Source: DASQFU01 sp035632955 (GTDB lineage Bacteria > Eisenbacteria > RBG-16-71-46). Taken from it: DNA of 18,852 nucleotides. The translations under genes were made by a program, and so were the position numbers. The number at the start of each line of letters is the position of its first letter. The first letter of the stretch is position 1. Below the pieces are notes generated by a model that ran no database searches, was not told where the DNA came from, and saw only the letters and a program-made list of their open reading frames with translations. The stretch lies in NCBI GenBank assembly GCA_035632955.1, contig DASQFU010000045.1, positions 1 to 18,852 on the forward strand, given 5' to 3'. This document shows positions 5,394 through 13,192 of this stretch, in pieces.

Positions 5394-7223
5394 ATGCCGG
5401 ACCTGATCCGCATCGCGAACGCTGGTGGCTACTGGGGCGACGACCTGTCGCAGTTCAAACGGCAGGTCGAGCTCGGGCCCGTGGACTACGTGACGCTCGA
5501 TTTCCTCGCCGAGATCACGATGTCCATCATGCAAAAGCAGCGGTCGCGCGATCCTCGCGCTGGCTATGCGCGCGATTTCGTCGCTCAGGTGGAGGAAGCG
5601 CTGCCGGTGCTGGTCCGGAGCGGCGCGCGTGCGATCTCGAACGCCGGCGGCGTCAATCCTCTCGCCTGCCGCGGCGCGCTGCTCGAGATGATCCAGACGC
5701 ACGGGCAGTCGCTCGAGGTGGCGGCGGTCGTGGGCGACGATCTCATGGACCGGCTCGGAGAGTTGAACGCCTCGGGCGTCACCCTCGACGACATGGACGA
5801 CGGCCGCCCGTTCGCGGCGATCCGGGAGCGGGTCTCGTCGGCCAACGCGTACTTCGGCGCGTGGCCGGTGGTCGAAGCGCTGAAGAGCGGCGCCCACATC
5901 GTCGTCACGGGTCGTTGCACCGACACCGGCATCACGCTGGCGCCGATGCTCCACGCCTTCTCCTGGGCGCCGGACGATTGGGATCGGCTCGCGGCCGGGA
6001 TCGTGGCCGGACACATCGTCGAGTGCGGCGCGCAGAGCACGGGCGGCAACTTCACCGACTGGCGCCGCGTCCGCCGCTTCGAAACGATCGGCTATCCGGT
6101 GCTCGAGGTGTCGCCCGACGGCTCGTTCGTCGTCACCAAGCATCCCGGCACCGGCGGCGCGGTCACGGTCCGCACCGTCAAAGAGCAACTGGTCTACGAG
6201 ATGGGCGACCCCCGCTCCTACATCACCCCCGACGTGATCGCCGACTTTGCGAGCAGCCGTCTCGAGCAGGTCGGGCGGGATCGTGTCCGCGTGTGGGGCG
6301 TGAAGGGTCGGCCTGCGCCGAGCTCGCTCAAAATCAGCGCCTCGTACTTCGAAGGCTGGAAGGCCTCCGGTACGCTGATCATCTCCGCGCCCGAGGCGGC
6401 CGAGAAGGCCGACGCGTTCGCGGACCTGTTCTGGAAGCGCCTGGGGATCGAGTTCACCGAGCGCAACGCCGAGCGGATCGGCCATTCGGCGTGCTGGGGG
6501 CCGGTCGCGCCGCCGAGCGATCCGCCGGAGGTGCTGTTACGCCTTTCGGTGCGTGATCCGGACCGATCCAAGATCGAGCGCTTCGCGCGCATGATCCCGG
6601 CCGTGATTCTCTCCGGACCGCCCGGCGTCGCGGTGACCGGTGGCCGGCCGCAGGCCCAGGAAGTGGTCGCCTACTGGCCGGCGCTGGTTCCACGCGAGCG
6701 CGTGCGCCCACGCGTCGTCACCCGCGAGGGCGAGCGCACGTTGGATTGGCCGACGCCCGTGCTCGACCTGATCCCGCCCCCGGCCCTACCGCGCCAGGCG
6801 TGGCCCAAAGCCAAGGGCGCCGCGAAACCGCTCTCCGTGCCCCTCTCGGCACTCGCGCACGCGCGCAGCGGCGACAAGGGCGACACCTGCAACATCGGTG
6901 TGATCGCGCGCGCGCCGGAGATCTATCCCTGGCTCAAGCGCACGCTGACGGCCGCGCTCGTCAAACGATACTTCAAGGGAATCTGTCGCGGGCGGGTGGA
7001 GCGTCACGAAGCGCCGAACCTCTGGGCGCTCAACTTCCTGCTCCACGAGTCTCTCGGGGGCGGCGGGACGGTGTCCCTGCGCCTCGACGCACAAGGGAAA
7101 ACGCTGTCGCATGCGCTGCTCGCGATGCAAGTGCGTGTCCCGAAGGCATTGGTCGATGCGGCCGTGAAGGGAAACGCCGGGGATGGCCTCACCGCGGCGC
7201 GTGCGGCGACGGTTCGGCGTTAG
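5394..7223 (+). CDS. AtuA-family (DUF1446) protein fused to its C-terminal partner domain
   Basis: This 609-residue protein begins IRIANAGGYWGDD and contains GARAISNAGGVNP (around 80-92), TGRCTDTGITLAP (around 174-186) and CGAQSTGGNFTDW (around 211-223), all hallmarks of the acyclic terpene utilisation AtuA family. After about residue 475 comes a separate small domain with ARSGDKGDTCNIGVIAR (from about 488), the typical start of the AtuA-associated ferredoxin-fold partner, which is a separate protein in many genomes. AtuA is required for citronellol/geraniol catabolism in Pseudomonas, but its reaction is not established, and homologues occur widely beside acyl-CoA metabolism genes. No other atu genes (carboxylase, acyl-CoA dehydrogenase) are next to it here, so terpene catabolism is not implied. 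It stands alone, converging on the Tad-like genes with a 22-base gap. No transmembrane segment is apparent; it is probably cytoplasmic. Confidence 0.9.
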   Translation: MPDLIRIANAGGYWGDDLSQFKRQVELGPVDYVTLDFLAEITMSIMQKQRSRDPRAGYARDFVAQVEEALPVLVRSGARAISNAGGVNPLACRGALLEMIQTHGQSLEVAAVVGDDLMDRLGELNASGVTLDDMDDGRPFAAIRERVSSANAYFGAWPVVEALKSGAHIVVTGRCTDTGITLAPMLHAFSWAPDDWDRLAAGIVAGHIVECGAQSTGGNFTDWRRVRRFETIGYPVLEVSPDGSFVVTKHPGTGGAVTVRTVKEQLVYEMGDPRSYITPDVIADFASSRLEQVGRDRVRVWGVKGRPAPSSLKISASYFEGWKASGTLIISAPEAAEKADAFADLFWKRLGIEFTERNAERIGHSACWGPVAPPSDPPEVLLRLSVRDPDRSKIERFARMIPAVILSGPPGVAVTGGRPQAQEVVAYWPALVPRERVRPRVVTREGERTLDWPTPVLDLIPPPALPRQAWPKAKGAAKPLSVPLSALAHARSGDKGDTCNIGVIARAPEIYPWLKRTLTAALVKRYFKGICRGRVERHEAPNLWALNFLLHESLGGGGTVSLRLDAQGKTLSHALLAMQVRVPKALVDAAVKGNAGDGLTAARAATVRR

Positions 7224-7245
7224 CGGCGGGGCACGGCGCGCAGCA

Positions 7246-8529
7246 CTACTGCACCAGGCGCAGCTTGATGTCCTGCGCGACGCGCTGGAAGATCGCCTGG
7301 AGCTCGTCGCTGGTCGGCGCCATGAAGACCTGTGCCGGGCTGCTCGCCAGCGCTTCGAGAAAGTTGCTGTTGATACGCGTGCCGAGACCGATCGAGTAGA
7401 AGATGATGCCCTTGTCCTTCAGCTCCTGGGCGTGTTCGATCGCCATCGTCGCGGCGAGATTGCAGATGTGGCTCCCCAGATCCGGATCCGGGATGTCGCA
7501 CGCGTCTGGCGCGTAGCCGGGAACCGGCCGCGTGTTGAAGATCTGCCACTTCGTGGTCACCATTCCCGTGCCGCAAGCGGATGCCGGGAACACCCCGTCG
7601 CCGGTCGGCGTCGAAGGGACCGCAATCGACTGCTCGATGTCCGTGCGGTGCAGACTCGGATTCGTGGGTGTGGGGTCACCAGGATCGCAGTTCCCGTCGA
7701 CGCACGCCGTGGCGTCGTAGGTCGTGTTGTCGCTCCGGAAGGTCCCGCGGAAGGTGTTGGGCCTGCCGTCCGAGAAGAACACCAGGAACTGCTGGATGCG
7801 GTTCTCGGGCGCGAGGGCGCTCTGGTCCGCGAATCCTCCCGGACCGTCGGCCCGGTCGAGAGCGTCCTCGGGATTCGTATGCCCGGTCGCATTCATGGCG
7901 TCGATCGCCGACTTCATCGGCGTCACGTAATTGATGCCGATCGGCCGTTCGAGTTGCACCGAGGTCGCGAAGCTGACGAGCCCGATCCGATCCCGCGTTT
8001 GCGTGTCCACGAAGTAGTCCAGAAAGCTCTTGGCGGCGACCTTGAGATCGGCCATCGGCTGGCCGGACATCGACCCCGAGCGGTCCAGCACCAGCATGAT
8101 CTCCACGCGGCGCATCTGCGCGATGCCGCTCGCGGCGACCGGGATCTGGTCGAAGCCCATCATGCGACTGAGAATCGCGACGGCGTTGACGTTGCCGTCC
8201 ACGCGGATCTGGTCGTCGTTGCTGATCTGGACGTCGAAACCCACGCTGCCGGTTCCGGAGCCCGGAGTGCCGAGAGATCCGCTCTTGAAGTTCTCCTGGC
8301 AGAACTCGCCCGCCAGGGCGCGCGGATCCACGTAGGGATTCGAGATGTTCTTGGCGCCGACCAGCGCTCCGGCATCGACGCTCTTCGACAGCTCGGCCCG
8401 CACCAGGTACCAGCGTCCGGCTTCGCTCCCGAGCGCCACGAAGGCGAGCAACAACAGTAGGAACAGGGCAACGGCGACCAGCACGGTGCCCGATTCCTTG
8501 GCGACGAGCTTTCTCATCTGCATCTGCAT
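7246..8529 (-). CDS. TadG-like protein with von Willebrand factor A domain
   Basis: This 427-residue protein starts with a TadE/TadG-type membrane segment (about residues 13-34, after a KESGTVLVAVALFLLLLL run), as found in Flp/Tad pilus assembly proteins anchored in the inner membrane. A vWA domain follows with a complete metal-ion-dependent adhesion site: DRSGSMS (Asp149, Ser151, Ser153), Thr218 in HTNPEDAL, and Asp254 in FFSDGRPN. A Cys-containing insertion (around 280-345) precedes the last strands. Three in-frame start codons (8529, 8523, 8517) sit in the N-terminal MQMQM; the first is best placed relative to GGAGG ten bases upstream. It is the third gene of the TadE-TadE-TadG set. vWA-bearing TadG proteins are proposed surface or periplasmic adhesion/assembly factors; the partner is unknown. 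Confidence 0.88.
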   Translation of the reverse strand: MQMQMRKLVAKESGTVLVAVALFLLLLLAFVALGSEAGRWYLVRAELSKSVDAGALVGAKNISNPYVDPRALAGEFCQENFKSGSLGTPGSGTGSVGFDVQISNDDQIRVDGNVNAVAILSRMMGFDQIPVAASGIAQMRRVEIMLVLDRSGSMSGQPMADLKVAAKSFLDYFVDTQTRDRIGLVSFATSVQLERPIGINYVTPMKSAIDAMNATGHTNPEDALDRADGPGGFADQSALAPENRIQQFLVFFSDGRPNTFRGTFRSDNTTYDATACVDGNCDPGDPTPTNPSLHRTDIEQSIAVPSTPTGDGVFPASACGTGMVTTKWQIFNTRPVPGYAPDACDIPDPDLGSHICNLAATMAIEHAQELKDKGIIFYSIGLGTRINSNFLEALASSPAQVFMAPTSDELQAIFQRVAQDIKLRLVQ

Positions 8530-8587
8530 CTGCGTCCGACCTCCGTCATGGGGTTCAAGCTGGGTGCGTGGAGGGATGCGCCGCGTC

Positions 8588-9181
8588 TCAGAAGATCGCG
8601 CGGCTGCCGATGATCATTCCGTCGCCATCGTCCCGCAGCATGCCGGGAATGAAGTTCGCGAGCGGAGTGATCGGCCGGTACTTGTAATAGACCTCGACGG
8701 TCGTGACTTCCTTGATGTCGGCCGTGCCGTTGCTGGTCCTGAACGTCAAGCGGTCGTAGAGCGTCCCCGAGAGGCCGAGCCCGGAGGCGCCCGCGTCGTA
8801 ACGCGTGCCGACCCCGAGCGAGCCGCGGCTGACCTGTTCGGTGATGGTCGGCGCCGGAGATTGGTCGCTCTGCCCGGCCACAATCCGGGTGATGAAGATC
8901 TGGCCGTCGCCGCCGGCGAGATTCAGCGGCCGGCCTGAGATCGCGAGCAGATCGACGAGGTTCGGATCGAGCGTGAGGTCGCGTGACGCGATGCTCCCGC
9001 CCTCGCGGCTGACGTTGGTGATGATTAGACGGGTCTGAATGAGATAGCCGAAGTCGATGATCGCCAGCACCAGGAGCAGCAGCAAAGGAAGGATCAGCGC
9101 GAACTCGATCAGCACGGTCCCCCGCTCGGCGTGGGGCGCGGGGTGCCGGGGCCTGCGGCCGGGGCTAATTGAAGAGCTCAT
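8588..9181 (-). CDS. TadE-like pseudopilin
   Basis: The 197-residue product has the TadE-like arrangement: a short basic N-terminus ending in ERGTVLIEFALILPLLLLLVLAIIDFG (about residues 19-45). This combines the Glu-containing processing region with one long hydrophobic helix, followed by a soluble region. TadE proteins are minor pseudopilins of the Tad/Flp secretion system, cut by the TadV/CpaA prepilin peptidase. The ATG overlaps the end of the preceding TadE-like gene by 17 bases and has no clear ribosome binding site, so translation may depend on coupling. The extracellular part (about 50-197) is specific to this lineage and cannot be assigned further. No TadA ATPase, CpaC secretin or TadB/C platform gene lies in the window. 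Confidence 0.85.
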   Translation of the reverse strand: MSSSISPGRRPRHPAPHAERGTVLIEFALILPLLLLLVLAIIDFGYLIQTRLIITNVSREGGSIASRDLTLDPNLVDLLAISGRPLNLAGGDGQIFITRIVAGQSDQSPAPTITEQVSRGSLGVGTRYDAGASGLGLSGTLYDRLTFRTSNGTADIKEVTTVEVYYKYRPITPLANFIPGMLRDDGDGMIIGSRAIF

Positions 9182-9716
9182 TACGGTAGGTGGCCTGCGC
9201 CCGAACGGCGAGCTTGCCGTCGGACATCAGCACGCGGATGAATGGAGTGATGAACGGATAGTCGTACCGGGTGCGCACGCGCATGTAGTTTCCGGGCCCG
9301 CCCGCGTCCTGCGACGCCTGCCAGCCGGTCGGATCGGTGAAGTCGGGATTGATGGGAAAGATGCTGATCTCGATCTTGCTCGGATCCATCGCAATCGCGG
9401 CATGATCGCTGATCGTCTGGACGATGGATGCCGCACGGGTCATCCGCTGTCCGTTGGCATCGGCAAGCGTGCGGCCCACCAACGCGACGCGTACGCCCTC
9501 GCGCGTGGCGAATTGCAACGTGTGTTGCGCGAAGAAATAGAGGCCGAAATCGAGGATCGAAAGAATCAGCAGGAACAGGAAGGGCAGCACCGTCGCGAAC
9601 TCCATGATGGTGACGCCCCGGCTGTTCCGCACCACGCCGAAAACCCGGCCACGGCGGCGGACGGCCGGCGCGCAGCGCGCGGAAGGGGTCGGAGTCTCGG
9701 CATGGCAGACGCTCAT
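9165..9716 (-). CDS. TadE-like pseudopilin
   Basis: The 183-residue product has a basic leader, then GVTIMEFATVLPFLFLLILSILDFGLYF (about 34-61), which is a TadE-type processing site with the conserved Glu and a hydrophobic helix, then QHTLQFATREGVRVAL, the common continuation in TadE proteins. It is the first gene of the Tad-like set and is followed by a second, diverged TadE-like gene. The chosen start has no good Shine-Dalgarno sequence. A candidate sigma-54 site would place the transcription start only a few bases upstream, so either the mRNA is nearly leaderless or the true start is an internal GTG closer to the hydrophobic segment. Confidence 0.85.
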   Translation of the reverse strand: MSVCHAETPTPSARCAPAVRRRGRVFGVVRNSRGVTIMEFATVLPFLFLLILSILDFGLYFFAQHTLQFATREGVRVALVGRTLADANGQRMTRAASIVQTISDHAAIAMDPSKIEISIFPINPDFTDPTGWQASQDAGGPGNYMRVRTRYDYPFITPFIRVLMSDGKLAVRAQATYRNELFN

Positions 9717-9729
9717 GTTGGTTCGTCAA

Positions 9730-9745
9730 GGCAAGGATCGGGCCA
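9730..9745 (-). promoter_or_regulatory. Candidate sigma-54 promoter of the Tad-like genes
   Basis: On the minus strand this reads TGGCCCG-atcc-TTGCC, one mismatch from the -24 box TGGCACG and one from the -12 box TTGCW, with the required ten bases between GG and GC. The expected transcript would begin at about 9719, unusually close to the annotated start at 9716, which lowers confidence. Confidence 0.35.
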
Positions 9746-9961
9746 CGCTGGCGATGCGCACGGTCGCGAAATTCGGCAGCAGCTCGACTACGGGAGTCGA
9801 CTCGAACCCGCATGAACATTGGCTGAATCATGTGTCGGGTTTTGACCCCGCAAGAACGGTGGCGATGCTCGGCGGAATGGTATGGGTGATTTCACCATTC
9901 GCGGTGGTGGGATTTGGCCGGCGCGCTCACGCGCATCCGGCTGCGCGGGCCCTAGACGCCG

Positions 9962-9994
9962 GCAGCGCCCAGGCCTCGAGGGCTTGGGCGCTGC
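9962..9994 (-). terminator. Strong hairpin at the 3' end of the minor-pilin operon
   Basis: A 14-base-pair stem, gcagcgcccaggcc (9962-9975) pairing with ggcttgggcgctgc (9981-9994) with one G-U pair, encloses a five-base loop. It lies 25 bases beyond the stop of the last gene of the pilin operon. No T-run follows on either strand, so it would act as a structure-only terminator or as a 3'-end stabiliser. Confidence 0.5.
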
Positions 9995-10019
9995 GGGTGA
10001 TTCCGGCGTGACGCGAGGA

Positions 10020-10232
10020 CTATCCGGCGTGGCGCTCCCAGGACGACGCCTTCTCCTGTTTCTCGGCCGGCCTCGGCTTCTGAGCTTCCGGGGCCGAAGC
10101 CGGCTGCGGAGCGACGGTGGCCGTGGGAGTCTTGGGTTTCGCGCGATTCCAAATCTCGAGACCGATGAGACCGAACATCGCGAGCGAGAGCACGGTCAGC
10201 GCCGAGATGACGATGCGGTTCATCTTGTTCAT
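10020..10232 (-). CDS. Small single-pass membrane protein of the minor-pilin operon
   Basis: A 70-residue protein with a short N-terminus, one hydrophobic helix (about residues 7-28, IVISALTVLSLAMFGLIGLE) and a hydrophilic Pro/Ala/Lys-rich tail. AAGGAG lies five bases before the chosen ATG; another ATG three bases earlier overlaps the pilX stop as ATGATGA. The coupling and the location directly after pilX imply a role with the pilins, but I recognise no family. It lacks a prepilin cleavage motif, so it is not itself an obvious pilin. The tail could project into the periplasm, though orientation is not certain. Confidence 0.7.
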   Translation of the reverse strand: MNKMNRIVISALTVLSLAMFGLIGLEIWNRAKPKTPTATVAPQPASAPEAQKPRPAEKQEKASSWERHAG

Positions 10233-11890
10233 CATAGCTCCTTCCATGCGAGCGTGCGCGCCGTAGGATCGTCGACGACGAACTGCATCGTGGACGGGTA
10301 GTAGGGCGGGATCCGGCCGCGGCGGTCGTAGACGAAGTCACGCGCGAAGCCCGTTCTCTGATCACCGTTGCTGTCGAACGTGTAGAACGGCCCGTAGAAC
10401 TCGCTCACCATTCCGCCGCGCAGGTGGAACGTGCCGCGCGGATCGCCGCTGTTGTAGCCGGCGACGGTGAACACTCCGTCGTTGGCATTGCTCGGATCGC
10501 CGACCGCCATCACGAACGCGTCGAGGTGCATGTCGTCGGGCGCGCCGCTTCCGACGATAACGTCGCCCCCCGCCGCGAAGATGCCGAGCACGCTGCGGCC
10601 GTCCTCGAAGTCCTGATAGACCATGTCTTCCTGGAGCGTGATGTCTTCGGTCGCGGTGACCAGCAGCTCGATGCCGTTGGCGATCGCGGGCAGCGGCTCG
10701 CCGCCCGAGCGGCCGGGGCCGCCCAGGTCATCGATGTCGCCGTTGGTGTAGAGGATCCCGCGCGGCGCGTTGTAGTACGTGGTCGTTGTGGCGCCGACCG
10801 TGGAATACGTGCGGTTGGCGGCGACGTCCACGGTGATGGTTCGCGAGGAGCCGCCCTGGGTCATCGTGTAGACCTGCCGCCCGAGGCTGTCGACGCTCGC
10901 CACGCACTGGTTCAGGTCACCTTGAACGTAGATCCCGCCCGTGAGCAAGGGCGGTGACCCACCGTTATTCGGCAGGTACATGCCGTCCGGGGGCGGGCTG
11001 GTGCTGGAGGGGAGACCGAGCTGAGTGCGGATCGTGCTGTTGCTCGGCTGCGTGGTGCTGGTTGGGCTCAGTCCGATGGCGGCGTTCTGTTGGCCGTACG
11101 AGTTGGCCGGCATGGGAGCGTTACCCACGCCGCGCTGGAACCCGCCGTAGAGGTTCGGCACATCGATGGTGCCATTGTTGTTCGCGTTGCGCTCGACGGG
11201 ACTGCCGTTGTTGTAATACCAGGCCTTGCTGTTAACGCTCGAGAGCAGATCCTCGAAGGTCGGCTGGTAGGCGATGCGGACTTGCGTGTTGGTGTGAACG
11301 CGACCGTCGAAGTAGCCGCTCGAGGTGAACCAGATGGGATTTCCGTTCGCCATCGTGTGCTCGTTCGTGAAGATCAGGTAATCCGCGAACGAGCCGCGCG
11401 TGGCACTGACTCTCAGGACTCCATCGCTCTGGACGGAGCGCGCGCCATTCGCCCCCAGAGTGCCGTTGGAGACGATCTGGTATCGGAAGTCATAGGCCTG
11501 CCCGGTGTCGGCCAGGGCGCTGTCCGAGAACGTGATCGTCGCGCTGGTCGAGTAGGCGGGACTCGTCGCGCTCGCGACGATGGCTCCAGCCGGGAAGAAC
11601 AGGTTCGGCTGGGCGATGATGGGTCCGGTGCCGGTGTAGAGCGCCCGCAAGCTGTCGAGCCTGGCTCGCCCCACGTTCGCGAGGTGCTGCTGGGCCGCGC
11701 GCACTCCGGCGTCGGCGGAGTACAGCGATCCCTTCGCCACGTGCACGTTGGAGGACATGGAGCGCTCGCCCGTCACCGTCGACATGAAGGTGGCCGCCAG
11801 CACCGAGATCAGGAGCAGCGCCAGAGCGGCGGTCACCAGCGCGGCGCCCCGCTGACTGGAGACGGGAAGATTCGGGACGGGGGATTTCAT
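10232..11890 (-). CDS. PilX-like type IV pilus assembly protein
   Basis: The 552-residue protein begins with a PilX N-terminal region: SSQRGAALVTAALALLLISV, one membrane helix (about 15-38), then TVTGERSMSSNVHVAKGSLYSADAGVRAA, the usual helical continuation with the Y.AdaG.e/r motif. It is much longer than classical PilX (about 170-200 residues). The remaining 450 residues form a large extracellular-type region rich in Ser, Thr, Asn and Gly, including HTNTQVRI and LTGGIYVQGDLNQC segments seen in DUF4900-type pilus proteins. AGGAGG six bases before the ATG fixes the start. It follows the PilW-like gene after ten bases. The length suggests a pilus-tip or adhesin-like role; this is inferred. Confidence 0.85.
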   Translation of the reverse strand: MKSPVPNLPVSSQRGAALVTAALALLLISVLAATFMSTVTGERSMSSNVHVAKGSLYSADAGVRAAQQHLANVGRARLDSLRALYTGTGPIIAQPNLFFPAGAIVASATSPAYSTSATITFSDSALADTGQAYDFRYQIVSNGTLGANGARSVQSDGVLRVSATRGSFADYLIFTNEHTMANGNPIWFTSSGYFDGRVHTNTQVRIAYQPTFEDLLSSVNSKAWYYNNGSPVERNANNNGTIDVPNLYGGFQRGVGNAPMPANSYGQQNAAIGLSPTSTTQPSNSTIRTQLGLPSSTSPPPDGMYLPNNGGSPPLLTGGIYVQGDLNQCVASVDSLGRQVYTMTQGGSSRTITVDVAANRTYSTVGATTTTYYNAPRGILYTNGDIDDLGGPGRSGGEPLPAIANGIELLVTATEDITLQEDMVYQDFEDGRSVLGIFAAGGDVIVGSGAPDDMHLDAFVMAVGDPSNANDGVFTVAGYNSGDPRGTFHLRGGMVSEFYGPFYTFDSNGDQRTGFARDFVYDRRGRIPPYYPSTMQFVVDDPTARTLAWKEL

Positions 11891-11900
11891 GGCAAGCCTC

Positions 11901-12773
11901 CTAGAATGTGCGCGGACGGACTTCCGTCCACGCCGAGTCGACGATCGCGACACTGTTATTGACACCCGGGGCCAGCGTCGTCACGACCGGGACGATCTTG
12001 TCGATCATCTGGATCTCCGCCACAGTCGGGTTGCGCTTGACCGTCCCGTTCTGCAGCGCGTACGACACTCTGAAATTGCTTACGTCATACCCCACGACCT
12101 GTGCGGCGGAGCCGGCTTGCCAGCGCATCAGCGCGCGCTTCTTGAACGAGGTCGTATCCATCTTGTAGGACACCCAGGACACTCGATAGACCTTGTCGCC
12201 GGTTACGTAGCCGCCCACCGGCCAGCCGGTGAGTGATCCGCTGGTGTTGTAGTTCGATGATGTCGAAACCGAGATGTCGGCGGGCGAAGACGATACGGCG
12301 GTCGCCCTGAAAAGGTGTGCTCTCTTCTCGTTGGTGACGACGATGAAATCGTTGACCGCGAACCCCGCCGTGCTCTGGCAGCGAATCGTCGCGCCCGGGC
12401 TGGCCTTGCCCGCTCGCAAAGCCGTTTTCGTGTCCCAACCTCCCAGGATCCCGATGGTGTCGTTCCCCGTGAGACTGCCGCCATAGCCGCGCTGTATGCC
12501 GTAGAGCGTGATGTTGGTTGCACCCAGTTTGCCGTTGATCGTGTCACGGCCCCACCCGGAACCCGCCATGCGCAGCTCGCGCTCGAGGAGCTGGATCGAG
12601 GCGCGCGAGTTCTGGCGGCGCTCGACGACGCGTGTCACGCGGAGCGCCTCGTGCTGCGAGCCGAAGAACGTCTTGTAGGTGGCGACGATGACCATGCTCG
12701 TCACGACCAGGGCGATCATCAGCTCGACCAGCCCGACGCCACGTTCGTTCTGACGCAAAGGCCCGCGGCTCAC
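11901..12773 (-). CDS. PilW-like type IV minor prepilin
   Basis: The 290-residue product carries a class III prepilin signal: a short leader ending in NERG, then cleavage before Val13 and a VGLVELMIALVV helix with the conserved Glu at mature position 5. A QNSRASIQLLERELRMAG helix follows, the usual PilW continuation. The GTG start is chosen because it overlaps the stop of the pilV-like gene (GTGA) and gives a normal 12-residue leader; the frame is open further upstream but without prepilin features. PilW proteins are minor pilins that prime type IV pilus assembly with FimT, PilV, PilX and PilE. No PilY1 gene is present in the window. Confidence 0.87.
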   Translation of the reverse strand: MSRGPLRQNERGVGLVELMIALVVTSMVIVATYKTFFGSQHEALRVTRVVERRQNSRASIQLLERELRMAGSGWGRDTINGKLGATNITLYGIQRGYGGSLTGNDTIGILGGWDTKTALRAGKASPGATIRCQSTAGFAVNDFIVVTNEKRAHLFRATAVSSSPADISVSTSSNYNTSGSLTGWPVGGYVTGDKVYRVSWVSYKMDTTSFKKRALMRWQAGSAAQVVGYDVSNFRVSYALQNGTVKRNPTVAEIQMIDKIVPVVTTLAPGVNNSVAIVDSAWTEVRPRTF

Positions 12774-13192
12774 AGGCCCCACTCCGGCTTGACCACGACC
12801 AGGCGCGCCACCGCCCGCGACGCGAGGGTCGGCCGGTGGACGGTCACGGTGATGCGCTTGCAGCGGATGATCGGCTGATTCGCTTCGACGTTCCATCTGA
12901 CGTAGTAACGCGTGAAGTAGGGGTTCGCGGCGTCGTTGTGAGCGCCGGGATCGAGCACCACTTCGTCATAGGGGGTGCCGAGCAGTTGCTCGGCGGAGCG
13001 CGCGGCCAGCTCCGAGGCGAGCGTGTGTTGGGCCGCGCTATTGCTCTTGCGAGCCCCGAGCGGAACCATAGCAACCAGCGTCAGGGCGCCGACGGCGAAG
13101 ATGACGAGCGCGACCAACACTTCGACCAGCGAGAATCCGCGCTCGGCCGGTCGGCGTCGGCTTGTAGGCGCAAATGATCGGTAGGTTCTCAT
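12770..13192 (-). CDS. PilV-like type IV minor prepilin
   Basis: A 140-residue protein with a 19-residue basic leader ending in AERG, cleavage predicted before Phe20, then FSLVEVLVALVIFAVGALTLV with Glu at mature position 5. The ASELAARSAEQLL helix that follows is typical of PilV/GspI-type pilins, which commonly show LA..RaeqLL at this place. Both ends are coupled: its ATG overlaps the FimT-like stop (ATGA) and its stop overlaps the PilW-like GTG start. It is expected to be processed by a PilD prepilin peptidase, which is not encoded here. Confidence 0.88.
   Translation of the reverse strand: MRTYRSFAPTSRRRPAERGFSLVEVLVALVIFAVGALTLVAMVPLGARKSNSAAQHTLASELAARSAEQLLGTPYDEVVLDPGAHNDAANPYFTRYYVRWNVEANQPIIRCKRITVTVHRPTLASRAVARLVVVKPEWGL

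Larger units (their letters stand above)
9717..10019. other. Intergenic region between the minor-pilin and Tad-like gene sets
   Basis: About 300 bases with no supported gene. It contains the candidate sigma-54 site at its left end and a strong hairpin at its right end. I found no c-di-GMP-type riboswitch core motif in it. Confidence 0.5.

Noticed and set aside
5319..6485. 388-codon minus-strand open frame
   Set aside because: It lies opposite the well-supported AtuA-family gene and is rich in Arg, Asp and Val in the way typical of antisense frames in high-GC DNA.
7183..8460. 425-codon plus-strand open frame
   Set aside because: It is antisense to the vWA/TadG-like gene, which has a membrane helix and a complete metal-ion-dependent adhesion site.
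9717..9960. Possible c-di-GMP riboswitch before the Tad-like genes
   Set aside because: I looked for it because pilus genes often have one, but the conserved core segments are not present on the minus strand.
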